Assembly: GCF_021601625.1 (NCBI RefSeq)
Contig: NZ_BQHR01000009.1
Span: 186,001 to 250,000, forward strand
Direction: 5' to 3'
From: Pseudomonas paraglycinae
GTDB taxonomy: Bacteria; Pseudomonadota; Gammaproteobacteria; Pseudomonadales; Pseudomonadaceae
Length of the DNA: 64,000 bases
The position numbers and the translations under genes are program-made. The notes under the pieces were generated by a model. It saw only the letters and a program-made list of their open reading frames with translations. It did not search any database and was not told the origin of the DNA. This document shows, piece after piece, positions 6,535 to 14,810 of this stretch. The stretch's first letter is position 1. The number at the start of each line of letters is the position of its first letter.

Positions 6535-6577
6535 GATTGCTACTAATCATGTTCCCTACGCATGCCAGGATGTAAAT

Positions 6578-6778
6578 ATGTCTATCGTTCAGAAGGGTGT
6601 TGTTGTCGCTGGCGAATATTCTGGTTGGAGTATTTTTGTTGTTGATGACAGTGATGGCGACACTGCTGGGTATTATCTTTACTTAAAAAGTGATGCCGAG
6701 GGGTTTGATTACTGGTTTGAGTATGAGGCCGGGCTTCAAGCTCAGCTAGCTGATTTTGAAGTGAAGTGGATGGATTGA
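6578..6778 (+). CDS. Small putative immunity protein (66 aa)
   Basis: ATG 6578 has AGGA eight bases upstream and is preferred over the longer frame from 6497, which would read the palindrome. The 66-residue acidic product (GEYSGWSIFVVDDSDGD, YYLYLKSDAEGFDYWFEYE) has alternating hydrophobic residues typical of a small beta protein. Family unknown. Placement between two palindromes fits the cassette pattern, and the immunity role is inferred. Confidence 0.5.
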   Translation: MSIVQKGVVVAGEYSGWSIFVVDDSDGDTAGYYLYLKSDAEGFDYWFEYEAGLQAQLADFEVKWMD

Positions 6779-6874
6779 TATACGAAGGGCGAAAAAATTT
6801 AAAAAAAAGGGGTCGCGTAATAGCAAGAGTGGAGGAGTGACTAATTAATTTATTACTATGCCGCCGAGGACAAA

Positions 6875-7279
6875 ATGATAAATAATTTGGTTTGGCTAGA
6901 GAGTCTCAAAGATTCGTTTTCTTCAACTGGCTTAGATTGTGAAGATCTTTACCATTTGATAGAGGCTGCTACGGTTAGAGGGAAGACTAATTTTCCAGCG
7001 TTTATTCACGACGCTTCGCGGGGGTATGGATTTTCAGTGAGTGAAGGCTTTTTTTACTCCCTTGATCAGGACTGGGATGATCCAGAAAATTTTGGTGAGG
7101 TCTGTTTCTTTTTGGGCGAAGTGGAGACTTCAAACATTCCGGTGGCTGACTACGTTTTCCTTATGATAATTGCAGCTGATATTTACTCTTATTTCTATCC
7201 AGACGAAAGGGTTAGTGTTTTAAGATCTGCTGAAAAATTAGAGGAGCGTTACTCAAAAAAAGGCTTTAAGTCTAGTTGA
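6875..7279 (+). CDS. CdiI-like immunity protein (134 aa)
   Basis: GAGGA precedes ATG 6875, and an upstream frame ending ITMPPRTK stops at TGA 6876-6878, giving the ATGA overlap expected for a toxin/immunity pair. The 134-residue protein has FGEVCFFLGEVETSN (about residues 70-84), VADYVFLMIIAADIY and FYPDERVSVL; this FGEVET-then-helix layout recalls the ribonuclease-toxin immunity CdiI group, which I suggest only tentatively. A partial palindrome arm (AAAAAAAAGGGGTCG) lies at 6801-6815. Confidence 0.6.
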   Translation: MINNLVWLESLKDSFSSTGLDCEDLYHLIEAATVRGKTNFPAFIHDASRGYGFSVSEGFFYSLDQDWDDPENFGEVCFFLGEVETSNIPVADYVFLMIIAADIYSYFYPDERVSVLRSAEKLEERYSKKGFKSS

Positions 7280-7296
7280 ATGTTTTTTTAGATTAG

Positions 7297-7338
7297 AAAA
7301 GGTACGGGTTTATTTGGTTTAATAAATATGTCCCGTTT
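7297..7338. repeat. Array palindrome, last copy
   Basis: AAAAGGTACGGGTTTATTTG, GTTT, AATAAATATGTCCCGTTTT. It is the last copy before the core genome resumes. Confidence 0.75.
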
Positions 7339-7371
7339 TGTGTCAATCCATTCATTCATTCAGGTGCAAGA

Positions 7372-7788
7372 ATGATTAAGCAGTCTTCGTACTACAGCAA
7401 TCTTCCAGATTCAATGTCCGTCGATGACTTGCGTGAAGAGTTTCTTTATCTTGTCGGTGGAGTGCATGCCTATAAACAGAAAGCCGTTTTTATGGAAAAT
7501 CTCCTGGAGCTAAGCGATAGGCAGTGGCATACATATACAGGTTTGTGTGAGGAGTTAAAAAAGAAAGTTGAGGGGGTTCTGATCTCTTCGTGGGACGGCT
7601 TTGATTTCGATGCGGCTGATGCAGCAATTAGCGTTTGTTCGCGTCTTGGGCTCGTGAGCTTTTTTGAGTTTATGAAGAATCAAAGCGCGCTCGATATGTC
7701 ACCGGATGTTTTTGCGCAAATCAAAAGCGCAATCGTCGAGTTTGGCAGCGATGTTGGTAATCCATATAACGGTATGCCAGTCGAATGA
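7372..7788 (+). CDS. Putative immunity protein (138 aa), last array gene
   Basis: ATG 7372 follows CAGGTGCAAGA. The bases 7344-7370 resemble the CAATCCATTCAGGTGC segment inside the 177-aa immunity family, so the gene seems joined to a scrap of that family. The 138-residue product is largely helical (DLREEFLYLVGGVHAYKQKA, DAADAAISVCSRLGL) and ends NPYNGMPVE. A start-less frame ending in SFIQVQE overlaps its start (ATGA). No family name is assigned; the immunity role is inferred. Confidence 0.5.
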   Translation: MIKQSSYYSNLPDSMSVDDLREEFLYLVGGVHAYKQKAVFMENLLELSDRQWHTYTGLCEELKKKVEGVLISSWDGFDFDAADAAISVCSRLGLVSFFEFMKNQSALDMSPDVFAQIKSAIVEFGSDVGNPYNGMPVE

Positions 7789-7876
7789 GCTGAAGGGTAG
7801 GTGACTTCACTCTGCTCCACCCAACCTCAAAATTTAGCGCCAAGAAAAAGAATAAGCTTCCGAAGCGTTGCACAAA

Positions 7877-7905
7877 AAAACGCCCTGGATTCTCAGGGCG
7901 TTTTT
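7877..7905. terminator. Bidirectional rho-independent terminator
   Basis: CGCCCTG (7881-7887) pairs with CAGGGCG (7894-7900) across a 6-base loop, with an A run before and a T run after. It can end transcripts from both the immunity array (plus) and the monooxygenase gene (minus). Confidence 0.85.
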
Positions 7906-7928
7906 GGCAGATACAATCAGCAGAGTGG

Positions 7929-8972
7929 TTAACGAAACGCCGGCACCACATGCTTGATAAACAACTCCAGCGACTTCTTCTTCTCCGCATGCGGCAAGCT
8001 GTTGTCACACCAGAAACTGAACTCATCCACCCCGAGTTCCTGGTAGTACTTGATTCGCGGAATGATCTCTTCCGGCGTGCCGATCATGGCCGTCTTGTGC
8101 AGGCTCTCCAGCTCAAACTCTGGCCGTCCGGCAAATTTCTCTTCCGGGCTCGGCGCCAGGAAGCCGTTCACCGGCACTTCTTTGTTGCCGAACCACGCAT
8201 CGAACGTGCGATAGAAACGTGAGATGGCTTTCGCGCCCACCTTCCAGCCTTCCGGGTCATCCGCCGAGTGCACGTGGGTATGACGCAGCACCATCAATTG
8301 TGGACGCGGCACATCCGGGTTGTTGTCCAGGGCAGTCTGGAACTTGTTTTTCAGGTCGAGGACTTCTTCGTCGCCCTTCATCAGCGGCGTGACCATCACG
8401 TTGCAGCCGTTGGCCACGGCGAAGTTGTGTGAGTCCGGGTCGCGGGCGGCGATCCACATCGGCGGGTTTGGCTTCTGGATCGGTTTCGGCACGCTGGTGG
8501 AGGTGGGGAATTTCCAGATCTCGCCGTTGTGGGCGTAGTCGCCTTGCCACAGCGCGCGCACCACCGGGACCATTTCCCGCAGCGCTTGACCACCGCTTGA
8601 GGCGGGCATGCCGCCGGCCATGCGATCGAATTCCACCTGATAGGCGCCACGCGCCAGGCCCACTTCCATCCGGCCATTGCTGATCACGTCGAGCAAGGCG
8701 CATTCACCGGCGACCCGCAGCGGGTGCCAGAACGGCGCGATGATGGTGCCGGCGCCCAGGTGAATGGTGGTGGTTTTGGCCGCGAGGTAGGCCAGCAACG
8801 GCATCGGGCTCGGCGAGATGGTGTATTCCATCGCGTGGTGTTCGCCGATCCACACGGTGCTGAAACCGCCGGCCTCGGCCATCAACGTCAGTTCGGTCAG
8901 GTCTTCGAACAGTTGACGGTGGCTGACGCTTTCGTCCCAGCGCTCCATGTGTACGAACAGGGAAAATTTCAT
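7929..8972 (-). CDS. LLM-class flavin-dependent monooxygenase
   Basis: A 347-residue bacterial-luciferase-fold enzyme. Visible family features are WIGEHHAMEY (about residues 42-51), HLGAGTIIAPFWHPLRVAGE, NGRMEVGLARGAYQVEF and GTPEEIIPRI near the C-terminus. Such enzymes use FMNH2 supplied by a partner flavin reductase, and one lies immediately upstream in the same operon. The start is set at 8972 (ATG with GAGG upstream); a 67-codon extension would run into the reductase spacer and is rejected. The substrate is unknown; the linked NCS1 permease and operators suggest a small nitrogen heterocycle or related compound. Confidence 0.9.
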   Translation of the reverse strand: MKFSLFVHMERWDESVSHRQLFEDLTELTLMAEAGGFSTVWIGEHHAMEYTISPSPMPLLAYLAAKTTTIHLGAGTIIAPFWHPLRVAGECALLDVISNGRMEVGLARGAYQVEFDRMAGGMPASSGGQALREMVPVVRALWQGDYAHNGEIWKFPTSTSVPKPIQKPNPPMWIAARDPDSHNFAVANGCNVMVTPLMKGDEEVLDLKNKFQTALDNNPDVPRPQLMVLRHTHVHSADDPEGWKVGAKAISRFYRTFDAWFGNKEVPVNGFLAPSPEEKFAGRPEFELESLHKTAMIGTPEEIIPRIKYYQELGVDEFSFWCDNSLPHAEKKKSLELFIKHVVPAFR

Positions 8973-9040
8973 GACGCTACCTCGAATCTCTTGGGAGTCG
9001 GCCGGTCGCTTGCCGGCCTGTTTAAGTGCAATCGTGCGGG

Positions 9041-9526
9041 TCAGGCGAAGGCGGGCAGGGTGCCCATCTTGCCGTGGCAGTACACCAGCGGGCCGGCGTC
9101 CTGCTGAGGGACGATGAGGTTTTTCACCGCGCCGACCATGATCGCGTGGTCGCCGCCTTCGTATTCGCGCCACAGCTCACATTCGATGATAGCTGTCGCG
9201 TTGGCCAGGATCGGGTTGCCCAGTTCGCTCAGCCTCCACTCGATGCCCTGTGCCTTGTCCTTGCCTTTGCGGGCGAAGGCATAGGCTTCGCTCTGCTGAC
9301 CGCCGGACAGCACGTGAATGGCAAAACGTTTGTTCTTGATCAGGACGGGGTAGGAATCGGAACTGTAGTTGGGGCAGAACAGCACCAGGGCCGGGTCCAT
9401 CGACAGCGAACTGAAGGCGCTGGCGGTCAGGCCGACGATCTGGCCGTCGTCATCCAGCGTGGTGATGACGGTAACGCCGGACGGGAACGAGCCCATGACT
9501 TGTTTGTAGACGGCAGCATCGATCAT
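9041..9526 (-). CDS. Flavin reductase (NAD(P)H:FMN), copy 1
   Basis: A 161-residue protein of the flavin-reductase-like/RutF fold: FPSGVTVITTLDDDG (about residues 14-28), GLTASAFSSLSMDPALVLF, and the C-terminal GGDHAIMVGAVKNL. These enzymes reduce FMN with NAD(P)H and hand it to a two-component monooxygenase, here the downstream gene 68 bases away. It is a close paralogue of the protein at 37164-37649. An operator-like sequence at 9578-9595 lies 50 bases upstream of its start. Confidence 0.9.
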   Translation of the reverse strand: MIDAAVYKQVMGSFPSGVTVITTLDDDGQIVGLTASAFSSLSMDPALVLFCPNYSSDSYPVLIKNKRFAIHVLSGGQQSEAYAFARKGKDKAQGIEWRLSELGNPILANATAIIECELWREYEGGDHAIMVGAVKNLIVPQQDAGPLVYCHGKMGTLPAFA

Positions 9527-9577
9527 TGGTCAATCCTCGAGTGCGGTGAAGCGTGTTTTTATGTGTTTATGGGTCTG

Positions 9578-9595
9578 ATGGTATACCGTAATACA
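9578..9595. promoter_or_regulatory. Candidate GntR operator 1
   Basis: ATGGTATACCGTAATACA, one of five similar sequences (also at 9752, 33693, 34901, 40636). TGGTATACCA is a dyad typical of FCD-type GntR regulators, and such a gene lies at 35951-36703. The site lies upstream of the flavin reductase/monooxygenase operon. Confidence 0.6.
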
Positions 9596-9751
9596 TCGAT
9601 TGCAAGCGCTTTTTTGGTGAAACGATAAACGTGGTTCATCCGTTGGAAACTCAGCATTTACGGGGCTTTGCTCTAGCCGTAAACGCTGGCTATCAGGGAG
9701 GATGCCGGATCAGATGCCGTCGCAAACAGCGGATCAGTCTTGTGAAAATTT

Positions 9752-9770
9752 TGGAATACCATAATATGGT
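9752..9770. promoter_or_regulatory. Candidate GntR operator 2
   Basis: TGGAATACCATAATATGGT, upstream of the NCS1 permease start at 9852. It closely matches the complement of the site at 33693-33717. The rest of the 325-base divergent region (9527-9851) shows no gene. Confidence 0.6.
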
Positions 9771-9851
9771 CTGCATCTGAGGGGCGGCCACGAAGCACCC
9801 CCGGTTTGGCTTCATACAACGATAAGAACAGACCCAATCGAGTTCATTTAT

Positions 9852-11258
9852 ATGTCCCAGATGTCCCGGCAAGATCCGTTGATCGAGAATCACACGGTCG
9901 ACTACGTCCCACTCGCGGAACGCCACGGGAAGGCCCGCGACCTGTTCACCCTATGGTTCAGCACCAACATTGCGCCACTGCCGATAGTCACCGGCGCGAT
10001 GGTGGTCCAGGTGTTTCATCTCGACCTGTTCTGGGGGTTGCTGGCGATTGCGCTGGGGCACATGATCGGCGGTGTGGTGATCGCCCTGGCGTCGGCGCAA
10101 GGCCCGCGCATGGGCATTCCGCAAATGGTCCAGAGCCGTGGCCAGTTCGGGCGTTACGGTGCGCTGTTGATCGTGTTCTTCGCGGCGATCATCTATATCG
10201 GCTTCTTCATTTCCAACATCGTGCTGGCCGGCAAATCCATCGTCGGTATTGCGCCGTCGGTGCCGGCGCCGTTGAGCATTCTGATCGGCGCCCTCAGCGC
10301 CACGGCCATCGGCGTGATTGGCTACAACTTCATTCACACGCTCAACCGCATCGGCACCTGGGTGATGGGCAGCGCGCTGCTGGCCGGGTTCATCTACATC
10401 TTTGCCCATGAGTTGCCGGCGGACTTCTTAACCCGTGGCAGCTTCAATCTTTCGGGATGGCTGGCGACGGTGTCGCTGGGGATCATCTGGCAGATCAGCT
10501 TTTCGCCGTACGTCTCCGACTATTCCCGTTACCTGCCGGCGGACATCGGGATCGGCAGACCATTTATCGCGACTTATCTAGGCGCCACGCTGGGCACGAT
10601 ACTGTCGTTCACCTTCGGCGCGGTGGCGGTGCTGGCAACCCCGGAAGGCACCGAAGCGATGGCGGCGGTCAAGCAGTCCACCGGTTGGCTGGGGCAGATT
10701 CTGATGGTGCTGTTCCTGCTCAATATCATCAGCCACAACGCGCTGAATCTGTATGGCGCGGTGCTGTCGATCATCACCTCGATCCAGACCTTTGCCAGCC
10801 AATGGACGCCGAGCATCAAGGTGCGGGTGATCTTGTCGAGCGTGGTGCTGGCGGGCTGCTGCGTGGTGGCGCTGGGCGCATCGGCGGATTTCATTTCCGA
10901 GTTCATCGGGCTGATTCTGGCGTTGCTGCTGGTACTGGTGCCATGGGCGTCGATCAACCTGATCGACTTCTATCTGATCAAGCGCGGCAGTTACGACATC
11001 GCCTCGATCTTCCGCGCTGATGGCGGCATTTATGGGCGTTTCAACCTGCACGCAATCATTGCCTACTTCATCGGCATCATCGTGCAGCTGCCGTTTGCCA
11101 ACACGTCGTTGTATGTCGGGCCGTACGCCAACTTGGTGGAAGGTGCAGACCTGTCGTGGCTGGTCGGCCTGATCGTGACATGCCCGCTGTATTACTGCCT
11201 TGCGACCCGTGGGCAGACGCAGCACAGCAGGGCGGCGCGGTTGGGTTTTACCGACTGA
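9852..11258 (+). CDS. NCS1-family cytosine/purine-type permease
   Basis: A 468-residue inner-membrane transporter with about twelve hydrophobic segments. The N-terminus (VDYVPLAERHGKARDLFTLW, then FSTNIAPLPIVTGAMV) and GPRMGIPQMVQSRGQFG near residue 85 are hallmarks of the NCS1 nucleobase/cation symporters. Family members import cytosine, uracil, allantoin, hydantoins or pyridoxine by cation symport. It diverges from the flavin reductase/monooxygenase operon and has the same operator upstream, so it probably imports the substrate of that pathway. ATG 9852 has a weak ribosome site; ATG 9861 is an alternative. Confidence 0.85.
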   Translation: MSQMSRQDPLIENHTVDYVPLAERHGKARDLFTLWFSTNIAPLPIVTGAMVVQVFHLDLFWGLLAIALGHMIGGVVIALASAQGPRMGIPQMVQSRGQFGRYGALLIVFFAAIIYIGFFISNIVLAGKSIVGIAPSVPAPLSILIGALSATAIGVIGYNFIHTLNRIGTWVMGSALLAGFIYIFAHELPADFLTRGSFNLSGWLATVSLGIIWQISFSPYVSDYSRYLPADIGIGRPFIATYLGATLGTILSFTFGAVAVLATPEGTEAMAAVKQSTGWLGQILMVLFLLNIISHNALNLYGAVLSIITSIQTFASQWTPSIKVRVILSSVVLAGCCVVALGASADFISEFIGLILALLLVLVPWASINLIDFYLIKRGSYDIASIFRADGGIYGRFNLHAIIAYFIGIIVQLPFANTSLYVGPYANLVEGADLSWLVGLIVTCPLYYCLATRGQTQHSRAARLGFTD

Positions 11259-11276
11259 GGGTTCGCAGGCGGTTCA

Positions 11277-11307
11277 AACAATGCCCGGCACTTCGTCGGG
11301 CATTGTT
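11277..11307 (+). terminator. Rho-independent terminator after permease
   Basis: AACAATGCCCG pairs with CGGGCATTGTT around a short loop, 18 bases after the permease stop. Confidence 0.75.
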
Positions 11308-11510
11308 GTTTCCGCATTCCGGCGGTCATGCAAATTGGCCATTTCGATCCCCTTTTGGCCAACGGGCTACTGTGCCGCGTCTACGCTGTCAGGAAGAATC
11401 GAAGCCACAACTAGATGCTGCACCTTCCTTGCCCTTGGCTGATTTGCAAGCCGCTGCCGTGTACAGAACATAAAAACCATCGACTCACGCTGCATTCGGG
11501 GAAACACAAC

Positions 11511-12611
11511 ATGGTCACGATGAAACGCATTCTGGGCGCCACTGTTTGCGGGCTGACGCTGCTGGCCAGCGCCGTACAGGCCGAACAGCGCGAACTGCGG
11601 GTGTACAACTGGGCGGATTACATCCTGCCTTCGGTGCCCAAGGATTTCGCCGCCAAAAGCAACATCAAAGTGACCTGGGACACCTTCGACACCAATGAAT
11701 CCCTCGAAGCCAAACTGCTGACCGGCAACTCCGGCTATGACCTGGTGGTGCCGTCGAACCAGTTCCTCGATACCCAGATCAAGGCCGGCGTGTTCCAGAA
11801 ACTCGACAAGTCCAAGTTGCCGAACTGGAGTCACCAGGACCCGGCGCTGCTCAAGCTGCTCGACGCCAACGACCCCGGCAACCAGTACGGCGTGCCCTAC
11901 ATGGTCGGCACGGTGCTGATCGGTTTCAACCCGGCCAAGGTCAAGGCGGCGCTCGGCGAGAATGCGCCAGTGGACAGTTGGGATCTGGTGTTTAAACCGG
12001 AGAACATGGAGAAGCTGAAATCATGTGGCGTGGCGATGCTCGATTCGCCATCGGAAATCCTGCCGCAGGCCCTGCATTACCTGGGCCTGGACCCGAACAG
12101 CCAGAACCCGGCCGACTATGAGAAAGCCAAGGACCTGATGCTCAAGGTTCGCCCTTACGTCACCTACTTCAACTCGGCCAAGTACATGACCGACATCGCC
12201 AACGGCGACATCTGCGTGGCCATCGGTTACTCCGGCAGCTTCTACCAGTTCGGCAACCGCGCCAAAGAGGCGGGCAACGGCGTGGTGGTCGACTGGCGCC
12301 TGCCGAAGGAAGGCGCGCCGATCTGGTTCGACACCTTCGCCATTCCGAAGAGCGCGAAGAACGTCGAAGAGGCCCACGAGTTCCTCAACACCTTGCTCGA
12401 TCCGAAGGTCATCGCTTCGATCAGCGACTTCCTCGGCTACCCGAATGCCAACAAGGATTCGCTGCCGCTGATCAACAAGGAAATCACCGGCAACCCGAAC
12501 CTGACGCCGACCAGCGAAGCACTGAAGAAACTTTACGTGGTGCAGCCGTTGCCGCAGAAACTGGAGCGGGTGCGGACCCGGGTGTGGACCAGTATCAAGT
12601 CGGATAAATAA
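11511..12611 (+). CDS. Polyamine ABC transporter periplasmic binding protein (PotF/SpuD-like), orphan
   Basis: A 366-residue protein with a signal peptide ending near AVQA-EQ and the mature start LRVYNWADYILP, typical of PotF/SpuD putrescine/spermidine-binding proteins. LLTGNSGYDLVVPSNQFLD and VPYMVGTVLIGFNP are further family segments. ATG 11511 with GGGGAA upstream is chosen; ATG 11520 is also possible. No permease or ATPase is adjacent, so it must work with a transporter elsewhere or with the system at 29643-32575. A terminator follows. Confidence 0.85.
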   Translation: MVTMKRILGATVCGLTLLASAVQAEQRELRVYNWADYILPSVPKDFAAKSNIKVTWDTFDTNESLEAKLLTGNSGYDLVVPSNQFLDTQIKAGVFQKLDKSKLPNWSHQDPALLKLLDANDPGNQYGVPYMVGTVLIGFNPAKVKAALGENAPVDSWDLVFKPENMEKLKSCGVAMLDSPSEILPQALHYLGLDPNSQNPADYEKAKDLMLKVRPYVTYFNSAKYMTDIANGDICVAIGYSGSFYQFGNRAKEAGNGVVVDWRLPKEGAPIWFDTFAIPKSAKNVEEAHEFLNTLLDPKVIASISDFLGYPNANKDSLPLINKEITGNPNLTPTSEALKKLYVVQPLPQKLERVRTRVWTSIKSDK

Positions 12612-12618
12612 GCTCAAA

Positions 12619-12650
12619 GCCGAGGGAGCGAATCCGTTCGCTCCCTCGGC
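12619..12650. terminator. Bidirectional terminator between PotF-like and TerC genes
   Basis: GCCGAGGGAGCGAA pairs with TTCGCTCCCTCGGC around a 4-base loop. It lies between two convergent genes and can serve both. Confidence 0.85.
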
Positions 12651-12652
12651 CG

Positions 12653-13630
12653 TTATTTCGCCTGACTTTCTTCAGGCGACTTGTCCTTCGTCAGGATCAG
12701 ACTCAGCACCACCGACGCCAGAATTAGCCCGCCAACAATCGCCAGCGACCACTCCACCGGCATGTGAAACCACGGCATCACCGTCATTTTCCCGCCGATG
12801 AACACCAGCACCAGCGCCAGCCCATACTTGAGCAGATGAAAACGGTCGGCCATGTCCGCCAGCAAAAAGTACAGTGCCCGCAGCCCCATGATCGCGAAGA
12901 TGTTCGAGGTGAAAATGATGAAAGGATCGGTGGTCACCGCGAAAATCGCCGGGATGCTGTCGACCGCGAACATCAGGTCGCTGGCCTCGATCAGCACTAG
13001 CACCAGAAACATCGGCGTGGCCCAGCGCACACCGTTCTGCAGCACGAAAAAACGCTCGCCGTGAAAGCCGTTGGTGATCCGCAGATGCCCGCGCACCCAG
13101 CGCAGGAGCGGGTTGTTATCGAGGTCCGGTTGCTGCTCGGCGAACACCAGCATCTTGATCCCGGTGATGATCAGGAACACGCCGAACACATACAGCAGCC
13201 AGGTGAACTGCGACACCAGCCATACGCCGGCAAAGATCATCGCTGCGCGCATCACGATCGCCCCGAGCACGCCGTACAGCAGCACCCGGCGCTGCAACTC
13301 CGGCGGCACGGCGAAGTAGCTGAAGATCATCACGAAGACGAACATGTTGTCGATCGAAAGCGACTGCTCGATCAGGTAACCGGTGAGGAATTCCAGGGTC
13401 TTGACCTTGGCGATTTCGGGCCCGAATTCGCCGTTGAGATACCACCAGAGCAACCCGGCGAAGGCCATCGCCAGCATGCACCAGGCGATCACCCAGGATG
13501 AGGCTTCCCGTACCGAAACCCGATGCGCCTTGCGCCCACCGAAGACGAACAGGTCGACGGCCAGCATGGCGAGGACAAAAACGATGAAGGCGACCCACAT
13601 CCAGGGTTCGCCGATGTTGATGGGGTGCAT
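12653..13630 (-). CDS. TerC-family integral membrane protein (Alx-like)
   Basis: A 325-residue protein with about nine membrane segments. The conserved TerC acidic motifs are present: EQSLSIDNMFVFVMIF (about residues 88-103) and EASDLMFAVDSIPAIF (about 210-225). TerC/Alx proteins are linked to manganese or other metal export and, historically, tellurite resistance. No yybP-ykoY riboswitch could be made out upstream. It stands alone, divergent from the DyP peroxidase gene. Confidence 0.88.
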   Translation of the reverse strand: MHPINIGEPWMWVAFIVFVLAMLAVDLFVFGGRKAHRVSVREASSWVIAWCMLAMAFAGLLWWYLNGEFGPEIAKVKTLEFLTGYLIEQSLSIDNMFVFVMIFSYFAVPPELQRRVLLYGVLGAIVMRAAMIFAGVWLVSQFTWLLYVFGVFLIITGIKMLVFAEQQPDLDNNPLLRWVRGHLRITNGFHGERFFVLQNGVRWATPMFLVLVLIEASDLMFAVDSIPAIFAVTTDPFIIFTSNIFAIMGLRALYFLLADMADRFHLLKYGLALVLVFIGGKMTVMPWFHMPVEWSLAIVGGLILASVVLSLILTKDKSPEESQAK

Positions 13631-13789
13631 GCCGTTCTCCCTGTCTTTATGTTTTTCGGGGTAGACGGGGCCATGCTAGTAGGAGCCTTCCGGCAAAGAA
13701 AAATCGTTTATTTCGTGGGTATTGTTCGTGAATAACGAAGTGTCGGTCGACACGGGCAGAGCGCGGGTAATACTTCATTCAGCACTTCT

Positions 13790-14773
13790 TTGCTAACCTC
13801 GCTGTCGAGTCAGTCCACCACTTTGGGAGCTACGATCATCGACACGCCAGATCCTCAAGCCGTCTGCAGCCCGATCACCAGCGCTGCCATATTCATCGTG
13901 GCGACCCTAAACGCCGAGGCCGAAGCCGCCGAAAAAGTCCGCGGCTGGTGCGCCGATATCGCAGGGCTGACGCGCTCGGTTGGCAAGCGCGTTCCTTCGG
14001 GCAACCTATCCTGCGTCTGTGGTTTTTCGTCCAGCGCCTGGGATCGCCTGTTCGGCAGTCCGCGCCCGGCGTCCTTGCATGACTTTCGCGAGTTCGGTGT
14101 GGAAGGGCGCCGCGCTGTTTCCACTCCTGGCGATCTGTTGCTGCACATTCGTGCCGATCAGATGGATCTGTGTTTCGAGCTGGCGACGCAGTTGCTGTCG
14201 GCGCTGGATGGCGCCGTGACGGTGACCGACGAGGTGCAGGGTTTCCGCTATTTCGACATGCGCAGCATCATCGGTTTTGTCGACGGCACGGAAAATCCGG
14301 TCGGCCGAAAGGCCGAGCATTTCACCCTCGTGGGCGATGAAGATCAGGTGTTTAGTGGTGGCAGTTACGTGCTGGTGCAGAAGTATCTGCACAACATGAA
14401 GGCATGGAATGAGTTGCCGGTCGAAGCTCAGGAACGGGTGATCGGGCGCACCAAACTGTCCGATATCGAACTGGATGATTCGGTCAAACCGAGCAATTCC
14501 CACAGCGCGCTGACGACCATCACCAAGGACGGCGAAGAGGTGAAAATCCTGCGCGACAATATGCCGTTCGGCCGGCCCGGTGCGGGGGAGTTCGGCACTT
14601 ATTTCATTGGCTACGCGCGTTCGCCGGAGCCGCTGGAACAGATGCTGGAGAACATGTTTGTCGGCAAGCCGCCGGGCAACTACGACCGGTTGCTGGACTT
14701 CAGCACGGCGGTCACCGGCAGTCTGTTTTTCGTGCCTTCGGCGGATTTGCTGGAAGAGTTGGCAGAGCGATAA
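13790..14773 (+). CDS. DyP-type haem peroxidase
   Basis: The GXXDG motif (GFVDGTENP, about residues 160-168, distal Asp) and the downstream SNSHSAL proximal-His segment identify a dye-decolourising peroxidase that uses H2O2 on phenolics and dyes. The length is about 310-327 residues, usual for class B. The start is doubtful: no ATG or GTG lies near the expected N-terminus, the coordinate given is a TTG without a ribosome site, another TTG is at 13823, and GGGAG at 13825-13829 points to an ATC codon at 13835 or 13838. No signal peptide is seen. Confidence 0.85.
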   Translation: MLTSLSSQSTTLGATIIDTPDPQAVCSPITSAAIFIVATLNAEAEAAEKVRGWCADIAGLTRSVGKRVPSGNLSCVCGFSSSAWDRLFGSPRPASLHDFREFGVEGRRAVSTPGDLLLHIRADQMDLCFELATQLLSALDGAVTVTDEVQGFRYFDMRSIIGFVDGTENPVGRKAEHFTLVGDEDQVFSGGSYVLVQKYLHNMKAWNELPVEAQERVIGRTKLSDIELDDSVKPSNSHSALTTITKDGEEVKILRDNMPFGRPGAGEFGTYFIGYARSPEPLEQMLENMFVGKPPGNYDRLLDFSTAVTGSLFFVPSADLLEELAER

Positions 14774-14806
14774 AAAAACGGCGGGATCAATCGATCCCGC
14801 CGTTTT
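14774..14806. terminator. Bidirectional terminator
   Basis: AAAACGGCGGGATCAA pairs with TTGATCCCGCCGTTTT-like sequence (CGGCGGGATC / GATCCCGCCG). It separates the convergent peroxidase and amidase genes. Confidence 0.85.
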
Positions 14807-14810
14807 GCAT

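Noticed and set aside
735-7338. Palindromic repeats as a CRISPR array
   Set aside because: Spacing ranges from about 160 to over 1000 bases and the intervals contain genes; there are no uniform spacers or cas genes.
7929-11258. Rut pyrimidine-degradation operon
   Set aside because: Monooxygenase, flavin reductase and permease are present but RutB, RutC and RutE equivalents are missing, and the gene order and sequence style differ.
13631-13789. Manganese (yybP-ykoY) riboswitch upstream of the TerC gene
   Set aside because: I could not find the expected paired loops in the short upstream region.
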